NCBI GenBank assembly: GCA_003249625.1
Contig: QKII01000070.1
Span: 1 to 22,914 of the forward strand
Source of the DNA: Propionivibrio sp.
GTDB taxonomy: Bacteria; Pseudomonadota; Gammaproteobacteria; Burkholderiales; Rhodocyclaceae
DNA: 22,914 nucleotides
Reading direction: 5' to 3'
A program made the translations under genes and the position numbers. Numbering within the stretch: position 1 is the stretch's first letter; each line of letters begins with the position of its first letter. Positions 1 to 8,687 of this stretch are shown one piece after another. The notes below the pieces were generated by a model. That model was not told the DNA's origin and did no database searches. It worked only from the letters and a program-made list of their open reading frames with translations.

Positions 1-469
1 CCAGTTCCTGCCGTACCTTTTTGCCTCGAATCTCGGCGACAACCTTTCTTCGGGTTTTTACGGACTGGCCAACGCGCATGGTCTGCCGGATCTTGTGCAG
101 GCCGTCTATGAGGGTATCTGCTTCGCCCAGCATGCGCATCTCGAACGCATCCTCGCCCTGTCCGGGCGTGACCGGGTACTGCGCCTCACTGGTGGCCCGG
201 CGCGCTCCAAGGTGTGGATGCAGATGGTCGCCGACATCAGCGAAATGCCGGTCGAGGTGATGAACGTAAAGGAGTCCGGTTGTCTTGGCGCTGCTGTGGC
301 GGCTGCGGTCGGCTCGGGCGTCTACCCGTCCTTCGTGGAAGCGATGGCGGCGATGTGTCCGAGCGGCGATCGGCTTGAGGATCGTCAGGCCGCACCACGC
401 TATCGCGAGAAATACGCCGCGTTTCGCGAACTGGCCCGAACGCTGGATGCCCTGCCGGCAGTGGCATGA
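1..469 (+). CDS. lyxK: FGGY-family sugar kinase, C-terminal part (L-xylulokinase-like)
   Basis: This is the last 155 residues of a carbohydrate kinase whose start lies left of the window; the open frame begins at base 2 and ends in TGA at 467-469. The C-terminal half of the FGGY fold is recognisable from the phosphate/adenosine-binding stretch GGPARSKVWMQMVADI, followed by ESGCLGAAVAAAVGSGVYPS, both hallmarks of xylulokinase/L-xylulokinase relatives. FGGY kinases transfer the ATP gamma-phosphate to a cytosolic sugar. The two downstream genes act on L-xylulose 5-phosphate and L-ribulose 5-phosphate, so the likely substrate is L-xylulose (or 3-keto-L-gulonate), as for E. coli LyxK in lyxK-sgbH-sgbU-sgbE. 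The family is sure; the substrate is inferred from context, and the sugar-binding N-terminal half is not visible. L-ribulokinase or D-xylulokinase are the alternatives. Confidence 0.85.
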   Translation, partial: QFLPYLFASNLGDNLSSGFYGLANAHGLPDLVQAVYEGICFAQHAHLERILALSGRDRVLRLTGGPARSKVWMQMVADISEMPVEVMNVKESGCLGAAVAAAVGSGVYPSFVEAMAAMCPSGDRLEDRQAAPRYREKYAAFRELARTLDALPAVA

Positions 470-477
470 GCTTGTAA

Positions 478-1350
478 ATGACGACATTGAATACGATGAA
501 CAATCCGATTGGTATTTACGAAAAGGCGCTGCCAAAGGCGTTGGGCTGGCGGGAGCGCTTCGAGGCGGCGCGGGCTGCCGGTTACGACTTCCTTGAACTC
601 TCTGTCGATGAAACGCCCGAGCGCATGGCGCGTCTAGACTGGAGCCTTGCCGAGCGCCTCGATTTTTTCCGTACGTCGCGCGAATGTGGTGTGCCCGTGC
701 CGACGATGTGTCTCTCCGGACACCGCAAGATTCCTTTCGGCAGCGCCGATCCCGCGATCCGTGCCCAGGCCGCCGAGTTCATGGCCAAGGCCATCCGCTT
801 CGCCAGCGATACGGGCATCCGGGTGATCCAGCTGGCCGGCTACGATGTGTATTACGAACCGACGACGCGCGAATCGCGCGAACGTTACTACGAGGGCATG
901 GCGCACGCGCTGGAGGAGGCGGCACGCCATCAGGTGACCTTGGCGCTGGAGATCATGGACACGCCGTTCATGAACTCGATTTCCAGATTCATGCTGCTCA
1001 AGGAACGGTTGCCGTCGCCATGGCTGCAGGTTTACCCAGATCTCGGCAACCTCACCGCCTGGGGAAACGATATCGAGCATGAGTTGCGGCTCGGTATTCA
1101 CGACATTGTCGGCATTCACGTCAAGGAAACGTTGCCGGTTGGACCGAACTCTCCCGGCGCCTTCCGCGATATTCCCTTCGGTCAGGGCACCGTCGATTTC
1201 GTGCACTGCTTCAAGACTTTGCGCGACCTAAACTATGCCGGCCCGTTCCTGATCGAAATGTGGACCGAAAAAGCGACCGATCCCCTCGCGGAAATTGCTC
1301 ATGCGCGAAAATGGGTCGGCGAACGACTCAAACTTGGAGGCTATGCCTGA
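478..1350 (+). CDS. ulaE: L-ribulose-5-phosphate 3-epimerase (UlaE/SgbU type)
   Basis: The 290-residue product interconverts L-xylulose 5-phosphate and L-ribulose 5-phosphate in the cytosol. It is a xylose-isomerase-like TIM barrel and resembles E. coli UlaE (284 aa) throughout: GIYEKALP near the start, [52 protein letters not shown] and FLIEMW. The presumed metal ligands are E158, D188, H214 and E260 by analogy with UlaE. A small insertion follows HVKET. The start is ambiguous. ATG 478 has a weak GAG 8 nt upstream; ATG 496 gives a length closer to UlaE but has no Shine-Dalgarno. The gene begins 8 nt after the kinase stop and its TGA shares one base with the next ATG (TGATG), so the three genes are probably one operon. 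A 3-keto-L-gulonate-6-phosphate decarboxylase (SgbH) is not between them. Confidence 0.95.
   Translation: MTTLNTMNNPIGIYEKALPKALGWRERFEAARAAGYDFLELSVDETPERMARLDWSLAERLDFFRTSRECGVPVPTMCLSGHRKIPFGSADPAIRAQAAEFMAKAIRFASDTGIRVIQLAGYDVYYEPTTRESRERYYEGMAHALEEAARHQVTLALEIMDTPFMNSISRFMLLKERLPSPWLQVYPDLGNLTAWGNDIEHELRLGIHDIVGIHVKETLPVGPNSPGAFRDIPFGQGTVDFVHCFKTLRDLNYAGPFLIEMWTEKATDPLAEIAHARKWVGERLKLGGYA
1336..1340 (+). promoter_or_regulatory. Ribosome binding site that fixes the 4-epimerase start
   Basis: GGAGG lies nine bases before ATG 1350. The reading frame stays open upstream to 1260, but that extension has no family similarity, whereas the protein from 1350 begins [14 protein letters not shown], aligning with E. 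coli AraD from its first residue. Confidence 0.85.
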
Positions 1351-2045
1351 TGCTGGAAAATCTGAAAAAAGATGTCCTCGAAGCCAATCTCGATCTGCCG
1401 AAGCTCGGCCTTGTCGATTTCACCTGGGGCAACGTCAGCGGGAAGGACCTTGAAACCGGTGCGATTGTGATCAAGCCGAGCGGCGTCCCTTACGAAACGA
1501 TGAAGGTCGAGGACATGGTCGTCGTCGACGCCGACGGACGGGTGATCGAAGGCAGCCTCCGGCCGTCGTCGGATCTGCCGACGCACGTCGAGTTGTATCG
1601 CCACTTCCCGTCGCTCGGCGGCATCGTACATACCCACTCGTCCTGGGCGACGGTATGGGCGCAGGCCTGCCGCGGCATCCCGGCGCTGGGCACGACCCAT
1701 GCCGACTATTTTTACGGCGAGGTTCCCTGCACACGGCAGCTGACCGAACAGCAAACCGCCGGCGCATATGAAGCCGAAACCGGACTGGCAATCGTCGAGT
1801 GTTTCCGCGAGCGCGGGATCGATCCCAAGAGCATGCCGGTGGTGCTGGTGGCCAATCATGGGCCGTTTTCCTGGGGGCCGACACCGCACGACGCCGTGCA
1901 CAACGCAGCCGTGCTCGAACTCGTCGCGCGCATGGCGCTGCTCAGCCTGCAGATGGCTCCCGGTCTGCCGCCGATGCCGCAGCATCTCCTCGACAAGCAC
2001 TTTCTGCGCAAACACGGACCGGGTGCGTATTACGGGCAGGGCTGA
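1350..2045 (+). CDS. araD: L-ribulose-5-phosphate 4-epimerase (AraD/UlaF/SgbE family)
   Basis: The 231-residue product, the same length as E. coli AraD, converts L-ribulose 5-phosphate to D-xylulose 5-phosphate by retro-aldol/aldol chemistry on a divalent metal. It is a class II aldolase-fold protein that is tetrameric in the family. Visible landmarks are TWGNVS and IKPSG for phosphate binding, SSDLPTH (D75), the metal ligands H94 and H96 in [14 protein letters not shown], the third metal His H170 in ANHGPFSWG, and a C-terminus [17 protein letters not shown] typical of the family. It overlaps the upstream stop by one base and has a strong ribosome binding site. With the kinase and 3-epimerase it completes the path from L-xylulose to the pentose phosphate pathway. 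Sequence alone does not separate the arabinose (AraD) from the ascorbate (UlaF) or xylulose (SgbE) paralogues; the neighbouring UlaE favours the latter two. Confidence 0.95.
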   Translation: MLENLKKDVLEANLDLPKLGLVDFTWGNVSGKDLETGAIVIKPSGVPYETMKVEDMVVVDADGRVIEGSLRPSSDLPTHVELYRHFPSLGGIVHTHSSWATVWAQACRGIPALGTTHADYFYGEVPCTRQLTEQQTAGAYEAETGLAIVECFRERGIDPKSMPVVLVANHGPFSWGPTPHDAVHNAAVLELVARMALLSLQMAPGLPPMPQHLLDKHFLRKHGPGAYYGQG

Positions 2046-2144
2046 GATGGCGCTTGCCGTCGAGCAAGCTGCCAAGTGGGTGAAGGGGGCGAAGGGGGCG
2101 TGCTAGAATCCGCGCGCTCCCCTACCGCAAATCAGGATGTCGCC
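2046..2144 (+). promoter_or_regulatory. hemC promoter region with extended -10
   Basis: The 99-nt gap between the 4-epimerase and hemC holds TGCTAGAAT at 2101-2109, an extended -10 (TG-n-TAnAAT). The same nonamer occurs in front of lptD. No good -35 is seen: the expected place is occupied by a tandem 9-bp repeat, GAAGGGGGC at 2082-2090 and 2091-2099. A weak 6-bp stem (GCTTGC/GCAAGC, 2052-2069) has no T-tract, so no clear terminator separates the sugar genes from hemC. AGGAT at 2134-2138 is the likely Shine-Dalgarno for the hemC GTG. Confidence 0.6.
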
Positions 2145-3089
2145 GTGGCCTGTTCGCCTGCCGTTCCTTCACGCATCGTCATCGCAACCCGCGAATCGCG
2201 TCTCGCCATGTGGCAGGCGCTGCACGTCCAGTCGCGGCTGCAGGGACTTTACCCCGAAGCCGAAATCGAGATCCTGGGCATGACGACACGGGGAGATCAG
2301 ATCCTCGACCGGCCGTTGTCGCAGATCGGAGGAAAAGGGCTGTTCATCAAGGAACTCGAGATCGCCATGCAGGAAGGGCGGGCCGACCTTGCCGTGCATT
2401 CGCTGAAGGATGTGCCGATGGAAATGCCGGAGGGCTTCGCGCTCACGGCGATTTCCGCCCGGGAGAATCCCTGCGATGCCTTCGTTTCCAACCGTTTCGC
2501 TGGCCTCGATGCGCTGCCGGCGGGGGCTGTCGTCGGTACCTCCAGTCTGCGTCGGGAGGCGACGCTGCGGGCACGCTATCCGCATCTGACGATCCAGCCG
2601 CTGCGCGGCAACCTCGACACCCGTCTGCGCAAGCTGGACGAAGGTCAATACGATGCGATCATTCTGGCGGCGGCCGGGCTGATCCGTCTGGAACTTTCGG
2701 AGCGCATCCGTGCAGTGCTTACGCCGGAACAGTCACTGCCGGCGCCGGGGCAGGGGGCGCTGGGAATAGAGATTCTGGCGGGAAGGGATGACCTTGCTGC
2801 CTGGATCGCTCCCTTGCACGATTCGCTCACAGCGCATTGCGTGCGCGCCGAGCGCGCTTTCTCGCGGGCATTGGGTGGCAGTTGCCAAGTGCCGCTGGGC
2901 GGCCATGCCGTAATCGACGGCGATGAACTCTGGCTCCGCGGTTTCGTTGCCTCGGCCGACGGGAAGGCGGTCATCAGTGGCGAACTGCGCGGTCCGGCTG
3001 GTGATGATGAAACAATCGGACGCGAACTGGCGCTTCAGTTGTGCGCGCGGGGCGCTGACAAATTGCTGCCAGGTAACGCGCAACAATGA
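2145..3089 (+). CDS. hemC: Porphobilinogen deaminase (hydroxymethylbilane synthase)
   Basis: HemC polymerises four porphobilinogens into hydroxymethylbilane in the cytosol. The 314-residue protein shows [16 protein letters not shown] at the N-terminus, [23 protein letters not shown] (catalytic Asp D89), VGTSSLRR and RGNLDTRL for substrate carboxylates, [12 protein letters not shown], and [10 protein letters not shown], whose C247 carries the dipyrromethane cofactor. I chose GTG 2145: it has AGGAT seven nt upstream and lies downstream of the predicted -10, whereas the longer open frame from 2076 starts upstream of that promoter element. The stop overlaps hemD by four bases (ATGA), so it is the first gene of hemCDXY. 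Confidence 0.97.
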   Translation: MACSPAVPSRIVIATRESRLAMWQALHVQSRLQGLYPEAEIEILGMTTRGDQILDRPLSQIGGKGLFIKELEIAMQEGRADLAVHSLKDVPMEMPEGFALTAISARENPCDAFVSNRFAGLDALPAGAVVGTSSLRREATLRARYPHLTIQPLRGNLDTRLRKLDEGQYDAIILAAAGLIRLELSERIRAVLTPEQSLPAPGQGALGIEILAGRDDLAAWIAPLHDSLTAHCVRAERAFSRALGGSCQVPLGGHAVIDGDELWLRGFVASADGKAVISGELRGPAGDDETIGRELALQLCARGADKLLPGNAQQ

Positions 3090-3868
3090 GCCTGCCGCTC
3101 GCCGGACGCCGCATTCTGGTCACACGGCCGGAAGCTCAGTCCGCCGGACTGTCCGAGCAAATAGCCACGCGTGGCGGCGAAGCGGTGTGTTTCCCGCTGA
3201 TCGAGATTTCGCCAGTCGATGACTGGTCGGCCTTCGATGCCGCAATGGCGCGTCTTGAGACGGTGCAATTACTCATTTTCATCAGCCCAAACGCTGTCGA
3301 TTTCTCCCTGCCGCGGCTGATGGCGGGTCACGCTTGGCCGCGTACCCTGCTAGCGGCGGCAATCGGCCCCGGGACCGTACGCCGGTTGAACGATTTCGGC
3401 ATTGCAGGCGTCATCGTGCCGGAAATCCGTTTCGATTCCGAGGCGTTGCTGGAGCTTTCGCCGCTCCAGGCAAGTGTCGTTGGCGGCAGAAATGTACTGA
3501 TCCTGCGCGGCAACGGTGGTCGCGATCTGTTGGCGGAAACCCTGCGTGCACGCGGGGCAAACGTCGAGTGTGTGACCTGCTATCGCCGCTCTGCGCCGCA
3601 GAATGCCGTGCAGGTAGTGTCGCTATTGCGCGACGCTGCCCTTGATGCCCTGACTCTTTCGTCCAGCGAGGGTTTGCGCAACCTGCTGGAACTGCTTGAT
3701 ACTGACAGCCTTGACCGGCTCCGCGCCCTGCCGGTGTTTGTTCCGCATCCCCGGATCGCTGAAGAGGCGGAACGCCTGGGGTTGCCCCGAGTGATACTTA
3801 CCGGCCCGGCGGATACCGGACTCGTCGAGGGGTTGTGCAATTACCATTGGCCTGAACATGAACGATAA
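3086..3868 (+). CDS. hemD: Uroporphyrinogen-III synthase
   Basis: HemD cyclises and inverts ring D of hydroxymethylbilane to give uroporphyrinogen III. The 260-residue protein has the two-lobed HemD pattern: an N-terminal [28 protein letters not shown] around residue 70, [10 protein letters not shown] near 93, then [19 protein letters not shown], a [16 protein letters not shown] segment and a final [13 protein letters not shown]. HemD proteins diverge strongly, so these short patches together with the position between hemC and hemX carry the call. The start ATG overlaps the hemC stop (ATGA at 3086-3089) and the 3' end overlaps hemX by 11 nt, which suggests translational coupling. Confidence 0.95.
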   Translation: MSLPLAGRRILVTRPEAQSAGLSEQIATRGGEAVCFPLIEISPVDDWSAFDAAMARLETVQLLIFISPNAVDFSLPRLMAGHAWPRTLLAAAIGPGTVRRLNDFGIAGVIVPEIRFDSEALLELSPLQASVVGGRNVLILRGNGGRDLLAETLRARGANVECVTCYRRSAPQNAVQVVSLLRDAALDALTLSSSEGLRNLLELLDTDSLDRLRALPVFVPHPRIAEEAERLGLPRVILTGPADTGLVEGLCNYHWPEHER

Positions 3869-4982
3869 CGTTGATACTTCACCGCAGAACGCGGCCGCTG
3901 TTTCCAGTTCTGTTTCCGATACCGAATCGACGGAGGCGACAGCTTCGTCTTCTCCTTCTTCGTCATCCGCTACCGCTGCCCGAGGACTCTGGTTCAGCCC
4001 GTGGCTGATCGTTGCCGTGCTGGCGCTGGGCCTCGCCGGCTGGCAATGGTACGAGACCCGCGCACGTCTGGCCGAAACGCAGCAGGAGCTGGCCCGGCGG
4101 CTGTCCGAGAGCGATACTGTCGCGAACGAGAGTCGTGCCCTGGCGAAACAGGCGCAGGAGCAACTGGCGTCCGTGCATGCCAAACTGGGCGAGCTCGAAG
4201 GGCGGTTGGCCGATTCGAAGAGTCAGCAGGAAATCCTCGAGGCGCTGTATCAGAACCTGGCGCGCAATAGCGAGGAATCGGCGCTGGCGGAGATCGAGCA
4301 CAGCGTGACACTGGCATCGCAGCAGCTGCAACTGGCCGGCAACGTCCAGGGAGCCGTGCTGGCGCTGCAGGCCGCAGAAGCGCGCCTCGCCGCCAGTAGC
4401 AGGCCGCAGTTCATCGGCCTGCGCAAGGTGCTGGTGCGTGACCTCGAGCGCCTGCGTGCGGTTCCGGAGCTGGATCTGCCGGGCATGTACCTGCGCATCG
4501 AAAACGTGATTACGTCGATCGACACGCTGCCGCTGGCGGTGGAAGGGCGACCGCGGGAAGAAGTGGTGCCGGCACCGGCGGTGGCCGATGCGCCGTCTGC
4601 GTTCTCTTTCGGTTATTGGGAATTGCTCGGACGCGACCTCTGGCGGGAAGTCCGCAGCCTTGTGCGCATACAGCGCTTCGACCGCGAGGAGCCGGCGTTG
4701 CTCGCACCAAGTCAGATTTTCTTCCTGCGTGAAAACATCAAGCTGCGTCTGCTTACAGCCCGTCTGGCGCTGCTCTCGCGGGATCAATGGACCTATCGTA
4801 ACGAACTCAAGCAGTGCCTGGCCTCGATCGGACGCTACTTCGACGGGCAAGCCCCTGCTGTTCGGCGGACCATGGACGTGCTTGGGCAGTTGTCGGCCAC
4901 CGAATTGAACATAGCGTTGCCGAGCCTCAACGACAGTTTGTCGGCGATCAAGTCCGCCCGTTCGGAGAAGGAGCGGCCATGA
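3858..4982 (+). CDS. hemX: HemX-family inner-membrane protein
   Basis: The 374-residue product belongs to the HemX family, often labelled uroporphyrin-III C-methyltransferase although it lacks any SAM-methyltransferase motif. Layout: a Ser/Thr/Ala-rich cytoplasmic tail (1-42, with a run of serines), one transmembrane helix (about 44-64, LWFSPWLIVAVLALGLAGW), a charged Glu/Gln/Ala-rich coiled coil (about 66-130), then a helical domain including a conserved type of segment, SFGYWELLGRDLWREVRSLVRI is the region around 250-271, and FFLRENIKLRLLTARLALLSRD. The topology predicts a periplasmic or membrane-associated scaffold. Its biochemical role is unknown; linkage to hemCD and hemY is the main clue. 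It starts inside hemD and overlaps hemY by four bases (ATGA). Confidence 0.92.
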   Translation: MNDNVDTSPQNAAAVSSSVSDTESTEATASSSPSSSSATAARGLWFSPWLIVAVLALGLAGWQWYETRARLAETQQELARRLSESDTVANESRALAKQAQEQLASVHAKLGELEGRLADSKSQQEILEALYQNLARNSEESALAEIEHSVTLASQQLQLAGNVQGAVLALQAAEARLAASSRPQFIGLRKVLVRDLERLRAVPELDLPGMYLRIENVITSIDTLPLAVEGRPREEVVPAPAVADAPSAFSFGYWELLGRDLWREVRSLVRIQRFDREEPALLAPSQIFFLRENIKLRLLTARLALLSRDQWTYRNELKQCLASIGRYFDGQAPAVRRTMDVLGQLSATELNIALPSLNDSLSAIKSARSEKERP

Positions 4983-5710
4983 GGGGGTTGCTCTGGGTGC
5001 TGGGGCTGTTCGCGCTGGCCGTGGGCATTTCGTTGGCTGCCAACGTCAACGACGGCTATCTGTTGCTGGTCGTGCCGCCTTACCGGGGAGAAGTCTCGCT
5101 GAATCTGGCGATCATTGTCCTGTTTCTCGCCTTTTTTCTGGTTTATGCACTGGTACGCGCAGCCGCATTGACCCTGTCGTTGCCTCAGAAGGTCAGCGAA
5201 TTCAGGGAGAGAAGGGCGCGCGAGAAGGCGCTGGTACGTTTGGGCGACAGCGTTCGCCTGATGTTTGAGGGGCGTTACGAGCGTGCGATCAAATCCGCAG
5301 CCAAGGCGCATGCCATGACCTCCTCCGTCGAGATGCCGGCTGCGCTGGTTGCGGCTCGTGCAGCCTTTGCGCTCGGTGATTCCGAGCGTATGCGCGAATG
5401 GCTCGATCGGGCGGTTCAGGGTAAAAAGGGGCAGGATGCCCAAGCGGCGAGCCTGATGCTGGAAGCTGAAATGCTGCTGGATACTTCCCGTTTTGCCGAA
5501 GCGGCCGAGGTGCTGAAGCGCTTGCGCGAATCGTCACGCGAAAACGTCGCCGCCTTGCGGCTTGAGCTGCGTGCGCAGCAGGGATGCGGGAGCCAGGAAG
5601 AAGTCGACCGGATTTCGCGTCGGCTGAAAAAACACGGTGTTGCAGTTGCGGCGGAGATGCCAGTGGCGGAGGTGCCCGTCGATGTCACAGGCGAATCCGC
5701 TGCACGCTGA
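4979..5710 (+). CDS. hemY: HemY-family membrane/TPR protein, short C-terminus
   Basis: The 243-residue product starts at ATG 4979, overlapping the hemX stop (ATGA). The HemY N-terminal domain is clear: a first transmembrane helix (1-21, LLWVLGLFALAVGISLA), the family stretch NDGYLLLVVPPYRGEVSLN, a second helix (about 41-62), and a basic linker ending FRERRAREKALVRLGD. TPR-like helices follow (about 85-215: LMFEGRYERAIKSA, LVAARAAFALGDSERM, AEMLLDTSRFAEAAEVLKRL). E. coli HemY is about 398 residues, so roughly the last 150, including further TPRs, are missing. The reading frame closes cleanly and a terminator starts a few bases later, so there is no downstream remnant. This gammaproteobacterial-type HemY is not protoporphyrinogen oxidase; its proposed role is as an assembly factor in haem synthesis. 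Confidence 0.88.
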   Translation: MRGLLWVLGLFALAVGISLAANVNDGYLLLVVPPYRGEVSLNLAIIVLFLAFFLVYALVRAAALTLSLPQKVSEFRERRAREKALVRLGDSVRLMFEGRYERAIKSAAKAHAMTSSVEMPAALVAARAAFALGDSERMREWLDRAVQGKKGQDAQAASLMLEAEMLLDTSRFAEAAEVLKRLRESSRENVAALRLELRAQQGCGSQEEVDRISRRLKKHGVAVAAEMPVAEVPVDVTGESAAR

Positions 5711-5715
5711 AGAGT

Positions 5716-5747
5716 AAACGCGACCGCCCATCGGGCGGTCGCGTTTT
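5716..5747. terminator. Bidirectional intrinsic terminator between hemY and purD
   Basis: A perfect inverted repeat, arms AAACGCGACCGCCC (5716-5729) and GGGCGGTCGCGTTT (5733-5746) with a 3-nt loop, followed by TTTT on the plus strand; the flanking AAA gives a U-run on the minus strand. The two convergent genes end 6 nt and 7 nt from it, so it can serve both. Confidence 0.9.
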
Positions 5748-5753
5748 GCCTTG

Positions 5754-7022
5754 TTAGCGTGAAACGGCGCGGTGGCCGATGTCGCGGCGGAACTGCATGC
5801 CGTCGAAGTGGATGCCGGTGATCGTGTCGTAAGCGAGCTTTTGCGCCTGCTTCACGTTGTCGCCGAGTGCGGTGACGCAGAGCACTCGACCGCCGGCGGT
5901 GACCACCTTGCCGTCCTGTTCTGCCGTGCCGGCGTGGAAGACGCAAACGCTGTCGGTTTCCTTCGGCAGGCCGCTAATTACATCGCCCTTTTGGGGCGTG
6001 TCCGGATAGTTGGCAGCAGCGAGGACAACGCCAAGCGCCACGCGACGGTCCCATTCGGCCTCGATCTGGTCGAGCTTGCCATCGATGGCGTGCTCGACAA
6101 GCGTCAGCAGGTCGGACTTCAGGCGCATCATGATCGGCTGCGTTTCCGGATCGCCCATGCGGCAGTTGAATTCGACGACCTTCACCGAGCCGTCCTTGCC
6201 GATCATCAGCCCGGCGTAGAGGAAGCCCGTGTAGGGCATGCCGTCGGCAGCCATGCCGCGCACCGTCGGCAAAATTACCTCGCGCATTGCCTTGGCGTGA
6301 ATTTCCGGCGTGACGACCGGGGCTGGCGAGTAGGCGCCCATGCCGCCGGTGTTCGGGCCGGTGTCGCCGTCGAAGATCCGCTTGTGATCCTGGCTGGATG
6401 CGAGCGGCAGGACGTTCTTGCCGTCGACCATGACGATGAAGCTGGCTTCCTCGCCGTCGAGGAAGTCTTCAATGACCACGCGGGCGCCGGCATCACCGAG
6501 CTTGTTTCCCGAGAGCATGTCGTCGATGGCGCTGTGCGCCTCGTCGAGGGACATGGCCACGACGACGCCCTTGCCGGCAGCCAGGCCGTCGGCCTTGATG
6601 ACGATCGGCGCGCCCTTCTGGTCGACGTAGGCATGTGCAGCGACGGTGTCGGAGAAGGTCTCGAACGAAGCGGTCGGAATCTTGTGCCGGGCCATGAAGC
6701 GTTTGGCGAAGTCCTTCGAGCTCTCCAGCTGCGCGGCTTCCTTGGTCGGTCCGAAGACTTTCAGTCCACGGGCGCGGAAGACATTGACCACGCCGGCGGC
6801 GAGCGGTGCTTCCGGGCCGACGACGGTCAGGTGGATCTTTTCCTTTTCCGCGAAGTCGGCGAGCGCTTCGGGGTCGGTGATGGGCAGGTTTTCCATCTCG
6901 ATCTGGTGCGCCGTGCCGGCGTTGCCGGGGGCGACGTAGATTTTCTGCAGGCCGGCCGATTTGGCGAGGCGCCAGGCCAGCGCGTGTTCGCGTCCGCCCG
7001 AGCCAATGACTAGTAGATTCAT
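5754..7022 (-). CDS. purD: Phosphoribosylamine-glycine ligase (GAR synthetase)
   Basis: PurD joins glycine to 5-phosphoribosylamine using ATP, the second step of purine synthesis. The 422-residue protein has the N-terminal MNLLVIGSGGREHALAW and YVAPGNAGT, VVGPEAPLAAG, then the ATP-grasp region (GPTKEAAQLESSKDFAKRFM, IVIKADGLAAGKGVVVA, FLDGEEASFIVMVDGK, GGMGAYSPAP) and the metal-binding EFNCRMGDPETQ. I chose ATG 7022; a TTG at 7028 adds two residues with no support. Neither start has a Shine-Dalgarno: upstream of it the coding strand is a long pyrimidine run. It is the last gene of dusB-fis-purH-purD, 72 nt after purH. Confidence 0.97.
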   Translation of the reverse strand: MNLLVIGSGGREHALAWRLAKSAGLQKIYVAPGNAGTAHQIEMENLPITDPEALADFAEKEKIHLTVVGPEAPLAAGVVNVFRARGLKVFGPTKEAAQLESSKDFAKRFMARHKIPTASFETFSDTVAAHAYVDQKGAPIVIKADGLAAGKGVVVAMSLDEAHSAIDDMLSGNKLGDAGARVVIEDFLDGEEASFIVMVDGKNVLPLASSQDHKRIFDGDTGPNTGGMGAYSPAPVVTPEIHAKAMREVILPTVRGMAADGMPYTGFLYAGLMIGKDGSVKVVEFNCRMGDPETQPIMMRLKSDLLTLVEHAIDGKLDQIEAEWDRRVALGVVLAAANYPDTPQKGDVISGLPKETDSVCVFHAGTAEQDGKVVTAGGRVLCVTALGDNVKQAQKLAYDTITGIHFDGMQFRRDIGHRAVSR

Positions 7023-7094
7023 AAGCAAGTGAAAAGGAGGAAAAAGAGGAGAGGAGAGGAATGCAGGGATTCTACTCCTCGCGTCGGGTCGATA
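7023..7094 (-). other. purH-purD spacer with 31-nt oligopyrimidine tract
   Basis: Between the purH stop and purD ATG the plus strand is purine-only from 7031 to 7061, so the mRNA of the pur operon carries 31 pyrimidines ending just before ACTTGCTT-AUG. Its core 7047-7060 (AGGAGAGGAGAGGA on plus) reads the same backwards, a mirror repeat with a 5-nt period. A GAGGAG in the purH-proximal part of the same mRNA spacer could pair with this CU tract. Confidence 0.7.
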
Positions 7095-8687
7095 TCAGTG
7101 GCGGAAATGACGAGCGCCGGTGAATACCATGGCGATACCGTGTTCGTCGGCCGCGGCAATGACCTCCTCATCTCGCATCGAACCGCCCGGCTGGATGACG
7201 GCGACGGCACCCGCTTCGGCGAGTACGTCGAGGCCGTCACGGAACGGGAAGAAGGCATCCGAGGCAACTACCGATCCTTTGAGCGACAGGCCGGCAGCCT
7301 GGGCCTTGATCGCGGCAATCTTGGTCGAATCGACACGGCTCATCTGGCCGGCGCCAACGCCAAGCGTCATGCCGCCGCCACAGAAGACGATGGCGTTCGA
7401 CTTGACAAACTTGCCGACACGCTCGGCGAAGAGCAGGTCTTCGATCTGTTGCGCGGTTGGTTGCACCTTGGTGACGACCTTGAGGCCGGACGCCTGCGCG
7501 GTGAAGTCATCCGCCGTCTGAACCAGCAGACCGCCGCCGACGCGCTTGAATTCAAGCTTGTTGAGTTCACGCGCCATCGGTACGACGAGCACGCGCAGGT
7601 TCTGCTTGGCGGCAAGCGCGGCCTTGGCCTCGGCGGTGTAGGACGTAGCGATCAGCACTTCGACGAAGTGCTTGCGTGCGTTCATCGCATCGACGATGTC
7701 CATGCCGACTTCGCCGTTGAAGGCGATGATGCCGCCGAAGGCAGAGGTCGAATCGGTCTTGAAGGCCTTTTCGTAGGCGCCGAGGAGGTTGCCATCGATG
7801 GCCACCCCGCACGGATTGGCGTGCTTGATGATGACGCAGGCTGGCGCATCGAAGGTCTTGACGCATTCCCACGCCGCATCGGAGTCGGCGATGTTGTTGT
7901 AGGAGAGCTCCTTGCCCTGCAACTGGGTGTAGGCGGCGATGCTGCCAGCAACCGGGGCGATATCGCGGTAGAAGGCGGCGCTCTGGTGCGAGTTCTCGCC
8001 GTAGCGCAGCGTCTCGACGCGGTCGAAGGCGAACTGCAGTTTGGCCGGGAAGATCGACGGCGTCGGTGCGGCTTCTTCCGCCTTCTCTTCGACTCCCTCG
8101 CTCAGCCCGGTCAGCCAGTTGGCGATCATGCCGTCGTAGCGGGCGGTGTGCGTGAAAGCCTTCTTGGCCAAATTGAAACGGGTGGTGAGCGACAGGGTGC
8201 CGTCGTTGGCCTTCATCTCGTCGAGCAGCGCGGCGTAGTCTTCCGGATCGGTGACGATGGCGACGCCGGTGTAGTTCTTCGCCGACGAGCGGACCATCGT
8301 TGGGCCGCCGATGTCGATGTTCTCGATCGCGTCGGCCAGCGTGACGCCCGGCTTCTCGATCGTAGCGGCGAACGGGTAGAGGTTCACACAGACGAGGTCG
8401 ATGGTCGGGATGCCGTGCTGTTCGATCGTTGCCATGTGCTCGGGCAGATCGCGACGGGCGAGGATGCCTCCGTGAACTTTCGGATGCAGCGTCTTGACGC
8501 GACCGTCGAGCATCTCCGGGAAACCGGTGTAGTCACCGATCTCGGTGACGGCAAGGCCGGCATCGCGCAACAGCTTGGCGGTGCCGCCGGTGGACAGCAG
8601 CTTGACGCCTTGGGCGGCAAGTCCCTGGGCGAATTCAAGTGCGCCGCGTTTGTCGGAGAGGCTGATCAGAGCTTGGCGAATCTTCAT
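7095..8687 (-). CDS. purH: Bifunctional AICAR transformylase / IMP cyclohydrolase
   Basis: PurH performs the last two steps to IMP: formylation of AICAR with 10-formyl-tetrahydrofolate, then ring closure. The 530-residue protein has the MGS-like cyclohydrolase domain first (1-about 200: [43 protein letters not shown] at 55-75, [22 protein letters not shown]) and the transformylase domain after ([30 protein letters not shown], and [12 protein letters not shown] with K288 and H289, the catalytic pair). The reading frame is open further upstream to 8912 through fis in another frame, but family similarity begins exactly at ATG 8687. The Shine-Dalgarno is weak (GAGAAAG). It lies 115 nt after fis and is followed by purD. 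Confidence 0.98.
   Translation of the reverse strand: MKIRQALISLSDKRGALEFAQGLAAQGVKLLSTGGTAKLLRDAGLAVTEIGDYTGFPEMLDGRVKTLHPKVHGGILARRDLPEHMATIEQHGIPTIDLVCVNLYPFAATIEKPGVTLADAIENIDIGGPTMVRSSAKNYTGVAIVTDPEDYAALLDEMKANDGTLSLTTRFNLAKKAFTHTARYDGMIANWLTGLSEGVEEKAEEAAPTPSIFPAKLQFAFDRVETLRYGENSHQSAAFYRDIAPVAGSIAAYTQLQGKELSYNNIADSDAAWECVKTFDAPACVIIKHANPCGVAIDGNLLGAYEKAFKTDSTSAFGGIIAFNGEVGMDIVDAMNARKHFVEVLIATSYTAEAKAALAAKQNLRVLVVPMARELNKLEFKRVGGGLLVQTADDFTAQASGLKVVTKVQPTAQQIEDLLFAERVGKFVKSNAIVFCGGGMTLGVGAGQMSRVDSTKIAAIKAQAAGLSLKGSVVASDAFFPFRDGLDVLAEAGAVAVIQPGGSMRDEEVIAAADEHGIAMVFTGARHFRH

Noticed and set aside
1260..1349. A longer 4-epimerase starting at ATG 1260.
   Set aside because: The extra 30 residues lie in the end of ulaE in another frame and match no family; GGAGG supports ATG 1350.
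5772..7013. A 413-codon plus-strand frame antisense to purD.
   Set aside because: Composition and phase are those of a shadow of a conserved purD; there is no family signature.
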